Shown piece after piece: positions 44,038-56,416 of a stretch of 64,000 nt of DNA. The notes below the pieces were generated by a model, which saw only the letters and a list, made by a program, of their open reading frames with translations, had not been told where the DNA came from and searched no databases. The position numbers and the translations under genes are program-made. How positions within the stretch are numbered: position 1 is the stretch's first letter; each line of letters starts with the position of its first letter. The stretch is from Toxotes chatareus (lineage: Eukaryota > Chordata > Actinopteri > Toxotidae): NCBI GenBank assembly GCA_016801885.1, contig CM028901.1, positions 14,829,095 to 14,893,094 on the forward strand, in the 5' to 3' direction.

Positions 44038-47000
44038 ATAAATCTTCAAAATATTTACCATTAAACGACAATGACATACTCCAGTGACAGTGCAGAATCC
44101 TGTATTTTCCTGTATCAGCACATTGGTTACCTTTCCTGGCTCACTGTCCAGAGCCTTCCACACATACTCAGGAGAGCTGAGACTTAACAGTCAGCGCTAT
44201 GAGTAAGAAATGAGAGAACTATAATTTCCTGCGTTGAAAAGTGGAAATGATGTAGAGAATACTTCTGCAGAAACAGACAGCACTGTCACACTGTAATACA
44301 TATTTAAACAATGTGGAGGAAATTCAGATGAATTATTTTTAATTTAAATAACTGATACTTTGTCACTTTTCCAATGTGAACACGCTTCAAGCTCAAAACC
44401 CTCTTCGTATCATTACATAGCACAGATCTGGGACATTATCCTTTGTGAGAAAGACCTGTGGCCTGTGCTGAGAACTCTGTGCACTTCTTCCTTCACATTC
44501 AGAATCAGAGCATAACTTTATGTATTTTCAATTTATGTGACAAATGTGTTTTTAACCCTGTCACTGTAATCTTTTTTTTTTTTTTTTAAACTGGGAATTA
44601 CTTTTTAAATTCCCCATTTAATGAATAAAGGTTAAAGCCATTCCTCTGACAGTCAGGGCTTTTCTTCTGGTGAGTCAATTTTTTCCTGCATCATACATTC
44701 ACCACAACTACTGACCAAAAGAAAATACAGTAGAAATTTATATTTTCTCTCACAACCAATCCAAGACATTATCTTTGCTTAAGGTTGAGGTGGATTGTAA
44801 TCCACACAGACCATGTACAGTTTGAGATGAAGGATCATTTTTCCTTACAGTCAGAGAGGAACGGGCCTGTCTCACAGAAGATATCCTGACTCGTCAGACA
44901 CAGCTGAAACTAATAACTAACTAATTAACATTGGCTGCACTCCACTCAGATGTGGCTGTGTCACACTGTGCATGTTGACTCACTGCCACAGCTGAATGTA
45001 ACGGAGGCATCATTTATGGCGTTGGTTACACCTGTGCTCTTCCTGCTGGAAAACACTGTGCTGTTTCCCAGTTCCATGCTAAGTGTACATACTGTAAGTA
45101 CTTTATTTATTTATTTTTGCAATACAGGAAATGATACAATATGCGCCTTCATGAATGTCACACTGTGACTTTCATGGAGCGAAAGAAAATGTTTTTTCTA
45201 ATGATTTAATATTTCTTTTGTTTTCCACGGCTTGTGTATCTGATCACCACCTGTAGACTCGTTACTGTTTTTTTTTTTTTTCAGCTTTGAATAGCTCTTC
45301 CATCTCCTTTGCACTGTGGGACACTTCACATCAACAGTACACTCAAAGTTAAATGTTCTTTTCAGTATGCATGATGATTTTTTTAAAAATATAATTAATG
45401 TTTCTGTTTTCAGTGTGAGCACTGAACCTCCTTACAGAAGAATCCTTGTGTGGTATGGAACAGGGACATCGTCTGCTGTGAGAAGCTATTGGCCCTTCTC
45501 ACATGAACTAAAATGAAGGTAATTATCATCATTTACTGTACTTGCACGTCATGCAGGTGTCACGCGTTTTGATTCTGTCTGATGTTGTTTTTCATTCTCT
45601 GTAGTTTCTTCTAACTTTTTATCACATTCATCTAATTTACATGTTGCTGTCAAGGGCATCAGCACAAAGATGTTCAAATTGATTTAGGCTGGTTCAGAGC
45701 ACTTTAAGGATTCTTGTCCGTGTTAACTTAAAAGTTGATTTTTGACTTTGGAGAAAGCTGCTTGTGTTCCCAAGGTCAAGAATATTATATTTCCCTTCTT
45801 TGTAAAGCACATTAAGAAACTTCTTTCCATGTAGTTTGTACATTATGTGATCTTTTTGCTAATAATGGAGATTATTCAAATGTGATTAATGCTTTATGGC
45901 TGAGAGCCTGAAAACAATCAATTATTTAGTCTTCACAATTAATTTTCATTAAAAGTCAAACTGATTTTAATTATCTTCACTTCCTCGTTTTCAATTTTGA
46001 CTTCATACTGATTTAGCAGCAAAAAAAAAATTTCTGTCAATTCTAAATGATTATCACTGCATATCAACAGTTTTCTCTGTAAAAGCAACGACATGAGATG
46101 TACTGATACCTCAACTCAGCTACACATGAGGATGCATTTCAATAGTGCGTCACCTTTCCAGTGTAATTTTCAGGTGTTAGAGGAATGTGATTCCTTGCTT
46201 CCCTTCGCTGACAGAACGCTGTATCCACACTGTCAAGCAATCTTTCATTACCCCGGGCCCTAAGAGCTTGTTTCGAGCATTCCCATTTTAAAAGATAATT
46301 ATCAGTCCTCTGAATCTCTACCTTTGTACATGTCACTCAGTGCTGCTCCCTGTGTAATAAGCTGCCCTCATCCCTGTGCTGACAAGGGTGTTTCCCAGTA
46401 CCAGCAGAACCCTGTGCAATCACGTTGGCTGCTTGCTGGTTGAGGGAGAGCCAATTATCCTTCTCTCCCCCAGCATTCCATCTTTTCTTTTTCTGTCTTT
46501 AATGAGGGCTAACGGAGGTTTGCTGTAACAGAAACCTTTGTCTAGATTACATTACAGCTTTTTTTTGGTCCAGTTTCTTTACTGGTTTGGGTAAATTCAT
46601 TTCCGTAATTTATACGTTATCAATGCTAAACTACTCAGCTCCACTGGAATCTATGTAATGCTATAATTTACTATTTTATTTGATCTTTTGCAAATTAATT
46701 TCACAGAATTTTTTTTTCCTCACCTTGTTCCAGATATTGAACGATTGTGTCTTTTATTTTTAAAATGTACTGTATTCTTACTTTAGGCATATTTTCTAGA
46801 TGAAAGCTCTGCCTTGCCGTCTGTAATTGCTCCTGGACATAAAACATGTTCATTCCTTGAGAAAAGCTGGGGGAACTTTGAAAAAGAAAAACCTTCTGTG
46901 CACAGTGTGATATTCCTTCCCATTAACAGTGCTTGGGGTTGTTTCATTTTCAATGGTGATTCTGTAAATTGTTCCTCTTTCTTTTCACTGTCTAGGTCTG

Positions 47001-48194
47001 TAAAACTGTTTGATCTCATGTTCAGAGACCCCCCCACCCCCACCCCTCTGTGTTTGACATTATCATTCCTGAGGCCAGATGGGTGAAACTCTGCACCTGC
47101 ACAGTATTTGCTGCACACACACACACGGACAGAAATCGCTACATGCACATTAATTCCTAGATGCACAAATGCTTGTCTACACCAAATAAATAAGTTTGAG
47201 TAGTCATTTATTTGCAGCTCTTACAATCAGTCGTGACTGGTTGATGTACAGCATTATTGCTTATTCACTTCACATTCACTTTCTCAATTAACTCATTCAT
47301 TCAGGATGTGTAGACAGTGAAGACTATAACAGTCTGGCTGCAGTTGTTAAGTCGATAATAACGGTGTGGCTGAAAATAACTCCTGGATTTAAAAAAAAAA
47401 AAAAAAAGACAACAGATTTGGAGACACTGGTGTTAGCAATGATCATGACATCCCAAATATAAAGCTCAAGCTTTGCATGGCATGACTTCTGACTACAGCT
47501 AATTCTCTCCAAACAGCACCAAAGAAATAAATCATCATGCCTGAACCTTGAGCAAGAATAAAATCTATATTTAATATATGAATTTTCAATCATAAAAATG
47601 TATTACCTCTTTGAGATAGTTGGGCTTGATCACACACACACAGAAAATGAAATGAATGCATGTAGTAATAATAATAAAACCTATATTTTAAGTCATTTAC
47701 TTACAGGTATCCACAATGTTACTAAAACACCAAATTTCAGAAAGTATGCATAAAGCGATGAACAATCTGATGAAACATAGTCATACACACAGATTCATAT
47801 GTGGGAATGGTGGAATACAGTGTGAAAATCTTGCCTTTTCGTCATGATTACATAAAAAATTTGTATCTAACTCTGCAGGATCCTCAGCTCTATGGAGCTC
47901 TATTCCACCAACCTCCAGCAGTTAAAGCTGAAACCTAGGGAGAAAACTGAATGAAAGCAAAACCTTTAAATATGTATTTTTAGTGGTTTTAGTGGTTCTT
48001 TATTGTAACTTGAACAGATTAATTGCTCTTGCTTTAGTGCTGCTGAATAATGAATTCCCGGTAATGATTTTCCTTCCCCTGAAATGAATATATTGCATTA
48101 CAAATAAAGCTCTTCAAGAGTTATCATCTTTACCTTTAAAGGACATTTTGCAGTAACTGACTCCTTGTTCCACACAGACTTAAAGTGAGCTAAC
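44038..48194. other. Intergenic, no gene recognised
   Basis: Contains a 7-bp palindrome GTGGATT-GT-AATCCAC at 44790-44805, T and A runs at about 44573-44588 and 47391-47407, and random-looking open frames (up to 127 codons, 46783-47166 minus). Confidence 0.55.
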
Positions 48195-48297
48195 TTAGTG
48201 TCTGATGGATATTGACATCCAGGGAGATCGAACCTGTGACCTTCCTGTCATCTCCCTGTTACAAGATGAACTCTTGAACCATTAGGCTGCCCCGCCA
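48195..48297 (+). repeat. Dispersed repeat with tRNA-like B-box words, family H
   Basis: GGAGATCGAACCTGTGACC, then AAGATGAACTCTTGAACCAT and TAGGCTGCCCCGCC, resembling the end of a common teleost repeat. GATCGAACC resembles a polymerase III B box, so a SINE origin is possible. Confidence 0.5.
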
Positions 48298-48880
48298 CTT
48301 AAAGAAACCTCAGTGGTGAATATTGTAATCCATATTCGGTCTCTTGTGAGAATTTTCTGCCTTTACAAATTGTCTTTTCCCATATATCTGACATTGTCCA
48401 GGGGATTTACTGTAGCATAGAGAAAATGAAGCAAATCTTCTTCTAAACAGTCTTTGTTTTCCAGCTTCCCTCTTAGTGTTCAAACTTGTTCTGTTTGTAC
48501 ATCTCACCCCCAGAAAGTATGCCTTTTTCTTCTTGTTTTTCAAGGCTGATGAGGCAGTGAAGGTACAGCATGAAGGGAAATGGAGGATTTTGCTAACAGC
48601 AGTCTTCTTCATCCCCACAGATCAGTTGTCTAAACTGGGCAGGCAAATCCTCTTCCCATCGCTTTCCTCTCACTGCTTTCAGCAGCATCTTTGATCCACC
48701 ATAACAAAGCCTAATGGCTCAATCACACTCCTACAACCAGGAACACAACTAGTTCAGCTTCCCCCTTTTCCCCATTCTCCTTTCCCTTGTGTTCCTTTGG
48801 ACAAAACTTTCTTCCATTTTAAACATCTGGTGTTGGTTTTCATGCTGAACAACTCAGACACTTTTTTCCCCCACATTGTT
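48298..48880. other. Intergenic, no gene recognised
   Basis: A 102-codon minus-strand frame (48310-48618) overlaps a plus frame and has no family resemblance. Confidence 0.5.
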
Positions 48881-49013
48881 ACTTTCCACTAAATGTGACA
48901 ATGTTTCTTTGACAGTGGAAAATGAATTTCTCATGTGGTCACATGGTGTTAAGTCAAAGCACCATGTGACCACATAAGAAATAACATGGGAATTTTTTTT
49001 CCATTTGGAAAGT
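48881..49013. repeat. Foldback element, 23-bp near-perfect inner stem
   Basis: Inner arms 48926-48948 and 48960-48982 pair over 23 positions with one mismatch (core CATGTGGTCACATGGTG) around an 11-base loop. Outer ends ACTTTCCA (48881-48888) and TGGAAAGT (49006-49013) are also complementary. The whole is a 133-base imperfect palindrome, compatible with a small foldback transposon or a hairpin RNA gene. Confidence 0.8.
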
Positions 49014-51032
49014 GGAGTGCAGCATTTAAATATGCTTCTCTGACGCTCTTGGGCAGTTCATCCCCTAATTGAGGATGTCACAGGCGCGTAAAGCTCCATT
49101 AACAGCTGACTCGATCGTTTAAAATGGATGATTGTGAGACTGCACATGCTGGATTTCTGGGCCTGTGGGTGTTGTTCTGATAAATAAATCTCAATTAAAG
49201 TCTCTGAGTGAGATCCTTTTTCCTTATGTCATCTTCATGTGTGGTGTTTCTCACCACCCAGAGATCATCTGTCCACATATGAAGGCATCATGCTTTCCTT
49301 TGTTTTTTTTTCAGCCATGACACCCATTACATTACAGGTACTGTGTTTGTTAACTGACTACAAAACGGTCTATTGGTGCTTATTGTAGTTGTGCTTCATC
49401 TTAGATTTAAATAATTCATCATTATGATTATTATGATTGATGATCATAAGGCTTTTTTGGTGGCCCCTCTGGCACTTAGTACCCTATGCACAGTGTGTGA
49501 TGCATATATTGGTTGCAGGGGTGCTGGTCTACATAGCTCAGATAATCCATTGTATGCTACCTACTTAGCATTAGTAGCACCTAGCTGGAGCATTTAGTGG
49601 CTAAAGAGCAACATATGTCCCTCGGGAGTTGGTGGAGACTAAATCAGCACTAAAGCGAGTGAGAATATTGGAATTACATTTGGAGTCCAAATAAATGCTT
49701 AAACATTGCGAAAACATTTATAAATAACCTGTTCCCTAACTGTTTCCTAACATGTCATATTTCAAATTCAGTAGGTGATAATATGTGACTTTTGGGTTAA
49801 CAGCTTTTTTTCTGTTGCCCTCACAACCTGTAGCTAATTTGGGGTCAATCAGCTGCTTCTTTTACATCCCAAAGTCTAACAGATTTGGGCCTAATATTTC
49901 TGCCCCTTTTAACCTCAATTCTCACAGCTGCATGAAAATGACACTAACAACAGTGTTAGTGTGACACTAACCGCAGTGTTGTGGGGGGGTCCTAATGATG
50001 AGATTTCATCTGTCCATTATGATTATTTGTTAATTGAAGCAAGCAGTGAAAAGCATTAAGATTCAGACCACCTGAACACTACAGGAGGGTTAATCCATGC
50101 AAAGCAACATTTCGAGAATATTGGAGAACAGCTTGGGGCTGTGTGGTGGATGCTGATGCTATCATACTATCATTGTTCTCCTGCTTAATTGCTGTGGCTA
50201 ATGGCAGGAAATGAAATCACCCACTGAAGACCAACACGCTTCCCACAGAATAATTACTGATGTTGACCTTGTGCCTCTCTCTGGTATGTAAGTGCACAAT
50301 GATAACTCTCACCACACACTTAGTCACTGCATATCGTGCACTACTGCAGACCGCTCTATTAAGCTCTCACGCATTAAAGACAAACAAAAGATGAAAACCC
50401 AGTCACTGACTTCGTGTTGTATTTGTTGCCATTGTTAGAAATGAAAGTATTTGTCTGATAAAACCTTGTTGACATGATGAAGCACTGTTTGTTACATTGG
50501 CTGTCATCTGTTCTGTCATGTTCACATAGTTTACAAGAGTAAAAGCATGACATTTGTGCTCTGCGGCACTGTGATAGTAGGCCACAGCACAAAGCTTAAT
50601 GGAACATGTAAAAGTACTAATATTTCTGAATTCCCTTGCATTTACTCAGTTATCGATTGCACTTTTATATACTTGTTATCATTTTCATTGCTACAAAGTT
50701 GTGTGCAGACTAGTTTTTCACTGCAATTTCACTTTTTTGTTGTTTTCTTTGTAATCTCCTCTTTTAAAACTTTATACCACAGATGTGCACAGCATCTGGA
50801 CATGTGTTTACATCCAAGTACACACATATAGCTTATACAAAACAAAAAAAAAGTAGAAGAAGAGAAGTTACACTCAACTCACAGTCAACTTACAAGCTGA
50901 TTAGTTGATTATTTTGCATGAGTTTGACAAAAGAATAGTTATGTTCTATGAACATTTACAGGTAAAATATATTAGTTACATTAGAATCAACATTAAAAAT
51001 GAAGGACATTCCATTCCATTGACATTATGAGA
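49014..51032. other. Intergenic, no gene recognised
   Basis: Contains a 9-bp hairpin at 49941-49962 (ACACTAACA/TGTTAGTGT) followed by a related copy of its arm. Short frames at 50.4-50.8 kb are not convincing. Confidence 0.5.
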
Positions 51033-51478
51033 CATATACTTACTAGCTTTCTTGAATATTGGGTAAGAGGATTCATACCTCTCTCATTTCTGTATGCTAT
51101 GCTACAGCCAGCAGCAGCTGGTTAGCTAAGCTTAGTATAAAGTCTTGAAACAGGGGGAGACAGCATGCACCTAGCTGGATCTGCATGTCTGAAGCTCACG
51201 AAGGAACATGTTATATCTCATTTACTTACTCTGTACAAAGTACTGTTCTCAGCCAAGACAAAGTCCTGCTTATGAATGTGTTAATTAGAGAGTTTTAAAC
51301 TGTGGGCACTGGTAGGAGGACTGCTTATGGAGGCACACAGGCTAGCTCTCAGTCCTTATACTAAGCTAACCGGCTTCTGGCTGTATATTCATATTTGCCA
51401 TAAAGACATGAGAGTGGTATCAATCTAACTCTTGAAAAGAAAGGATGTGTGTTTCCCAAAATATCAACTATTCCTTTA
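51033..51478. mobile_element. Non-autonomous teleost repeat with inverted ends, family C
   Basis: Left part: TACTTACTAGCTTTCTTG, then CATACCTCTCTCATTTCTGT, GCCAGCAGCAGCTGGTTAGC and AGTCTTGAAACAGGGGG. Right part: TATACTAAGCTAACCGGCTT, CTGGCTGTATATTCATAT, GACATGAGAGTGGTATCAAT and TCCCAAAATATCAACTATTC. The two halves are imperfect reverse complements of each other. I recognise this as one of the most abundant percomorph repeats. It has no coding capacity. Confidence 0.8.
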
Positions 51479-54400
51479 AAGGTAAAACAATGATCCAAAC
51501 CAGAGTAAACTAATCCCATCTGAACCTTGTTTATCTCCTAAAAGTCTAATCTTGACAGCGCCCTTTACCGTAGAAGCTTTGGCTGCTGCTCCAACTCACA
51601 GGGTTGATGCTGTGTGTGTATGTGTGTGTGTGTGTATGGCTTGACCTTGGGAGCACTGCTGGATGCCATTGATTTGTTTACCTGTGCGCTACTGACAGTT
51701 TCTCATTAGGTTTCTTTTGCACAACACTTCCAGGAGAGGAGACCAGAGTCTGCACTTCACAGCCGACGATGCATGATCAATGTACCTGATAGACTGGCGC
51801 TGGCAATATAATTCTGTTGAATGGCTGTTTAATGGATGTGAGCGCTCCATTTAGTAGCCACAATAAGGTGTCTTTTGTGACTGAAGCTGCATTGTGGGGC
51901 TGTATGAGGAGGAAAACAATATCTTGAAAGAAGGGCTTTGTTGAAATACTTTGGAAGACAAGAGAGACTGCAGGAGAAATTTTGCTTTATTCCAATGTTA
52001 ATGGAGAGTATTGAAATTATTTCCAAAGTGTAAGAGCAAATGCAATTTGGAAATATTAAGGCTTTTTGGCAATATTCTTTCAGATAGCATGCATGCAGTT
52101 TGTAGAACCTTTTAAACACAAGTAAAAAGGGCGACACAATGACGTGAAAACAATTTCCTCAGTATTTGTTGGCCTTTTAAAATTCTGTTCTCATTTTGTT
52201 GTGACCCATTAAAACTGTTTTCTCCAAACACCTCCAAATTTTGATTTAAACACGAGAATGCTGGATCTCTGTAATGATGCTTTTACCCACAGAGCTGCAC
52301 AGTGTACATTGGGGCTGCTGATGAATTAAACAAACTGCATAATTCACAGCAAAGCTTTACGGCAATTAGCCAGCCTCTGAGCATAGGCACAAATCCCTAA
52401 CTCTTACAGTGCTTTATTTCAACCCACCTCTCATTCTAATAGGGCAGAAAAAGAAGCCTAAAATGTCCTCTGCTCTCATGTGAACTTCTCATATCGGCTT
52501 AAATAATTTGACATGGTCACAAGGAGGCAGTGTTGTCACTCTCCTCACAATCCTCCTGCCACCACATAAATGTGGTGACGGAAGGAATCCACTTATTCAA
52601 GGTGTTAAAAGCGCTCCTGATTTGCCACTGTAATCCAGTCCATTTCACAGGGCCAAAACAGAGTGGAAATATGGCAAAGTGTCCTCGCTCTGGGATCCCA
52701 GCCCATGCTTTCCCTGTGACATGAAGTGACACAGCAATCGGCTTGCGGACACATCAAGGTCTAATTACTCCTCAGGTGACAAGACCCCCATGACATCCTC
52801 TCGCTGAAATGGAATTTCATGAAGACTGAAAGCTGACAAGACAAGCACTTCCATTTAAATCAGTTGGGATTTACATCAAGTCGCCAGGAAGAAGACGGCA
52901 GTGCTGATTAGATCCCTGCTTCTTGTTAGGGGAGGGAGAAACATTGATTCTGAACAGAGGAGTGTGCAGACATAATAGTATGGGTGTACATACCATGTAT
53001 GACACCCTGGGGTGCTGCACAGCCTGTCTAGTTCAAGGTGTAGTCAACATCATATTTAACGGGCAGGGACAGGCCGTGGGGCATGAGAGGGGGCAGCCAC
53101 TCTCTAATGATCAAAATAACACTTTGTCAATGTAATAGCCTGCTGTTCTTCATCCTTTACACCCAACCCGACAGAACATTTCTCATAGCTTTGTTTTCAC
53201 CAATGCTGCTGCCCCTGTGACTTATACAAAAATGTTGACCCCATAAACCATGATTATTTTCATTTCAATTGATGTATTGTAATCACTTAACGATTTCCTA
53301 TTGAAAACGAGTGTCTTGAGGAAGACCTGTAGGCCTGCAACTTTGATTCAAACATCAGTGACAATGTGAGGTTTTGTTTATGTAGACGGGGAGCAACAGA
53401 TGGCAAGCATATCTATAAATAAGTCGCTCTTCTGAATAGGAGATTAGTGCATTTGAGCTGGTTTTTAATGGTCTCTGGGAGAGATTAAAAAGTAAGCTGA
53501 TTCATAATGCGTTTCTCTTTGCGGTGAATCACTCATAAACAAGAGTCTGGAAAGACTCGGAGGAAAATGTCTCCAACATGCTTAAGACAGGAGGATGACA
53601 CACATCTTAACTGCATGGCTGCTATTTCAAGAATCTTGCAATGTTACCAGGTGCATCAAATTATTAATGAAAGCATTTTATAGCCTTACTAATAACATGC
53701 TGTCTCTGTTTCCCGCCTGCATGTAAATTGCTATACACCCTTCAATTCTTTGACCCTGCAGACCTCACCAAGCATTTAATTTTTTCCCATGCACACACTA
53801 TATATATGATGCTATTGATTTATATATTTATGTGTATATGTATCATATACTTCAGTGGTGAAGTGGTTATTCCGTAGCACAAGTCAAGCCATGAAAGCAA
53901 AATAAACAATGGCCCATTCCAAAGTTCATGGAGGATAAAATGTTGATAAATACATATAAAGCCATCTTGGTTTTAGCCTCTGGGTCACATTTTCTCCAAG
54001 TTATTGAAATAGAATGAAAAAAAAAACAAACTCAATTATATAACCAGTGCTGATCAGCCTACAGATAGCCGCCCACCTGAGGCTACCTCAGCATCCTCCA
54101 CAAATATTGACAGAATTCTTATCTTTTTTTCCCTTATTTTCTTACAAATATGAAGCTTGTACACAAATCCTGTTTTTCCCATCTTTTAAATACCCTAAAC
54201 TCACACAGACATTTTTTTGCATTCAGTGTATGTTTCCAGGAACTGCAAGGCTCGGGACGCCTGATAAAGTGGATTTGTGGCTGTATCTTTAGATATCTGC
54301 TGTCTGGATAAACTCCGTATCTGTCTTTTAATGACACTGGTGTCACGGTCTGTTCTCTGTTACAAAACTGGAGACTCACCAAGTTTGGCTCTAGGAGCGA

Positions 54401-55834
54401 TCAGGGCTTTATGTGCCTGTGTTTTCTAAACAACAAGCTTTTCCTATTTAATGAATTCATAAACACGCCTGGGAGAAAAGCATGCTTGACCTATGAGAAG
54501 GTGAATGGATTTCCTGAGAACTATTGACAGCTTGTCCTAACAAGTAAAAGCAACCTAAGGAGCCATGCAGTCCTAATCAATTACTTAAATGAGTGAAGAG
54601 GACAATTATGTTGCCTCCTGAGATGTTCCTGTAACTGTAATGACTGATCTGAAATACAGCTGGTCAACTGTCCCTCTTTGAACATACATCATCTGAACAT
54701 CTAAGCTTTTTAATTCCATCTATTATCTATATTCGTAAGTTCAGTCAGCTCTTACACCGTAAAAACATACTGCATGACTGAGTCATCTCTCTTCATCTGA
54801 TAGATGACTATGGTTCGTTCATAGCCAGATTTGCTGGGGGATCTGTCACCAGTTCTCAGAGGTCATTTGGATGTGTTTCTACATTTAATGTAATTATGTG
54901 TAAGAAAACACTGTAAAAATATGTGTAGAGTAGGTTTTACCCTAAAACAGTTTGTCAGGTGACTCACTGTGTCTGTCTAGATATTCTAACAGCATTTTTC
55001 ATCAGCTATAGTAATGCATATAAAATACATTTCAACATAGTGCTGTCCGTATGATGTCATTCTAGTAAATCCTTTCTGTAATGTTTGAAAATGTCTGTTG
55101 AAAAATTATCTGATTAAAAAAAGGCCTATTAAGACCTATCTGACTTTTTCCAGATGAAGATGAATAATGGTGACAGTAAACCTTATTCTGCTTTTCTGCT
55201 TTTCATTATTATTTTTGCAAAGCAAACATTAAGCAACTTTTATTGAATGTTTTGAAGCAAACATGTCAAATCAGTGAGGTTTCAGGATGGATGGTCCCTT
55301 TAAAGCTGAAAAACAATAAGTTATAATCTCAAATGCCAAGGCCAGATTACCAGCCTGGCAAAGCAGGCAACTACTCTTGGGACCCAGACCTCAACGGGCC
55401 CCCAAAAGTCACATGTGCATAAAATGCTGTTTTGTGTTTTATCAAGTAGTATTCCAGTACATGAATATTAGTATTAGATCTGGGTCAGATCTGTGTGGTC
55501 ACTGAATCAGTTTGTACTCATCTCTGTTATTATGAGCTGTCGTAGAGGTTTTGGTGAACAATGTCAACGGGGACATCACGCAAATAGGTTCCAGCTTTTT
55601 TTAAATTTAATTCATTTTTTTTTTTCATCCAAAGCAGTTTCCAAAGCTTCATATTGTACTGATGTGCATCTTGAAAAGCACAGGAAGCTACAGTGAGATG
55701 AAAATGTGTTATGAACACCGCACACGAGCTTTGTCGGTCTTGATAGTGGCTGATATCAGATGCAGGTGCTCTGCCCTGGCTCGGTGTTTGTGCACTGGCG
55801 CCTCTGCTCATGCTGAGTTTATGATAATAATATG
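51479..55834. other. Intergenic upstream of khdrbs3, no gene recognised
   Basis: Contains a (GT) run at about 51614-51640 and several tracts (about 52200-52480, 53440-53760, 54420-54620) that are of even composition and repeat-free, so they could be conserved non-coding elements near a developmental gene. A repeat-like phrase (GGCAACTACTCTTGGGACCC) lies near 55367. No exon supported. Confidence 0.5.
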
Positions 55835-56325
55835 GTAATGGCGGGACTCAGAACCGCGGACAGCTCCGGCGCGTCGCCCCGCCCCTTCCACTGGCTGCGT
55901 GTCGCGCGCGGCGACCAATAGCTGCGGCAGCCTCAGTTTAGCACTGGATACAACAGAGGGAGCTTCAAAGAGCCTGTTCGCCCAGAGAGGAGAGGGAACC
56001 TCCGTCCGGCTGTGATGCGTAGCGGGGCTCTGCGGGCTGAACAACACTTCGATGGGATAAAACCTCCTGGTCGCATTTAACCGGCTCTTTGGGTGTGTGT
56101 GTGCGCGCGCGCGTGTGTGTCTTCCGCGAAGACTGAGAAATGCTCCTGTAGCGCGAGCGCGAATGACATTATCGCCCGCGTTCTTTTTTTCCTTGCTTCA
56201 CGCAGATATTTGGCGGTGCCCGAACTTGGAGCCGTTTGGACGCTGAGAGCAAGTTGTGTGTTTTTATTTTGATTTGCTTGAACTGCCTTTGAGTCGTTTA
56301 CTTGGAGCCCAAAGTCCTGGACGAC
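55835..56325 (+). promoter_or_regulatory. CpG-rich promoter and 5' UTR of khdrbs3
   Basis: An abrupt rise in CpG density compared with the whole window. There is a GC box CCCCGCCCC (55877-55885), a CCAAT box (55915-55919), GCGCGCGG nearby, and no TATA box at a fitting position. The 5' UTR side carries an alternating GT/GC tract (56093-56120). This is a typical TATA-less CpG-island promoter. The start site is probably around 55.95-56.05 kb, which is inference. Confidence 0.75.
56093..56120. repeat. Alternating (GT)n(GC)n(GT)n tract
   Basis: 28 bases of strict purine-pyrimidine alternation, with a GC core flanked by GT units, lying inside the khdrbs3 promoter/5' UTR. Such tracts favour left-handed Z-DNA. 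Confidence 0.85.
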
Positions 56326-56416
56326 ATGGGGAGCGAAAAGTACTTGCCGGAGCTTATGGCAGAGAAGGACACGCTGGATCCGTCTTTTCAGCACTCCCTA
56401 CGGCTACTGGATCAAG
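56326..56416 (+). CDS. khdrbs3: KHDRBS3-like STAR RNA-binding protein, first coding exon (gene continues beyond window)
   Basis: KHDRBS proteins (Sam68, SLM1, SLM2) are nuclear STAR-family proteins. They bind U(A/U)AA motifs through a KH domain flanked by QUA1 and QUA2 and regulate alternative splicing. This exon codes 30 residues plus one base. EKYLPELMAEKD and LDPSF are the conserved start of the QUA1 dimerisation region in KHDRBS1-3. The exon ends LRLLDQ, with donor CAAG/GTAAAT at 56416/56417, phase 1, so the next codon starts with G, as expected for the Glu that follows in the family. RLLDQ resembles RLVNQ of human KHDRBS3 more than KHDRBS2, and the st3gal1-like neighbour supports 8q24-type synteny. 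KHDRBS2 is the alternative. No second exon was found to 64000, so intron 1 exceeds 7.5 kb. Confidence 0.85.

Noticed and set aside
48195..48297. A functional tRNA gene
   Set aside because: Only B-box-like words are present. No cloverleaf, A box or anticodon arm could be built. It reads as repeat.
24833..56325. ZFAT zinc-finger exons
   Set aside because: No C-x2-C...H-x3-H repeats were seen in any open frame on either strand.
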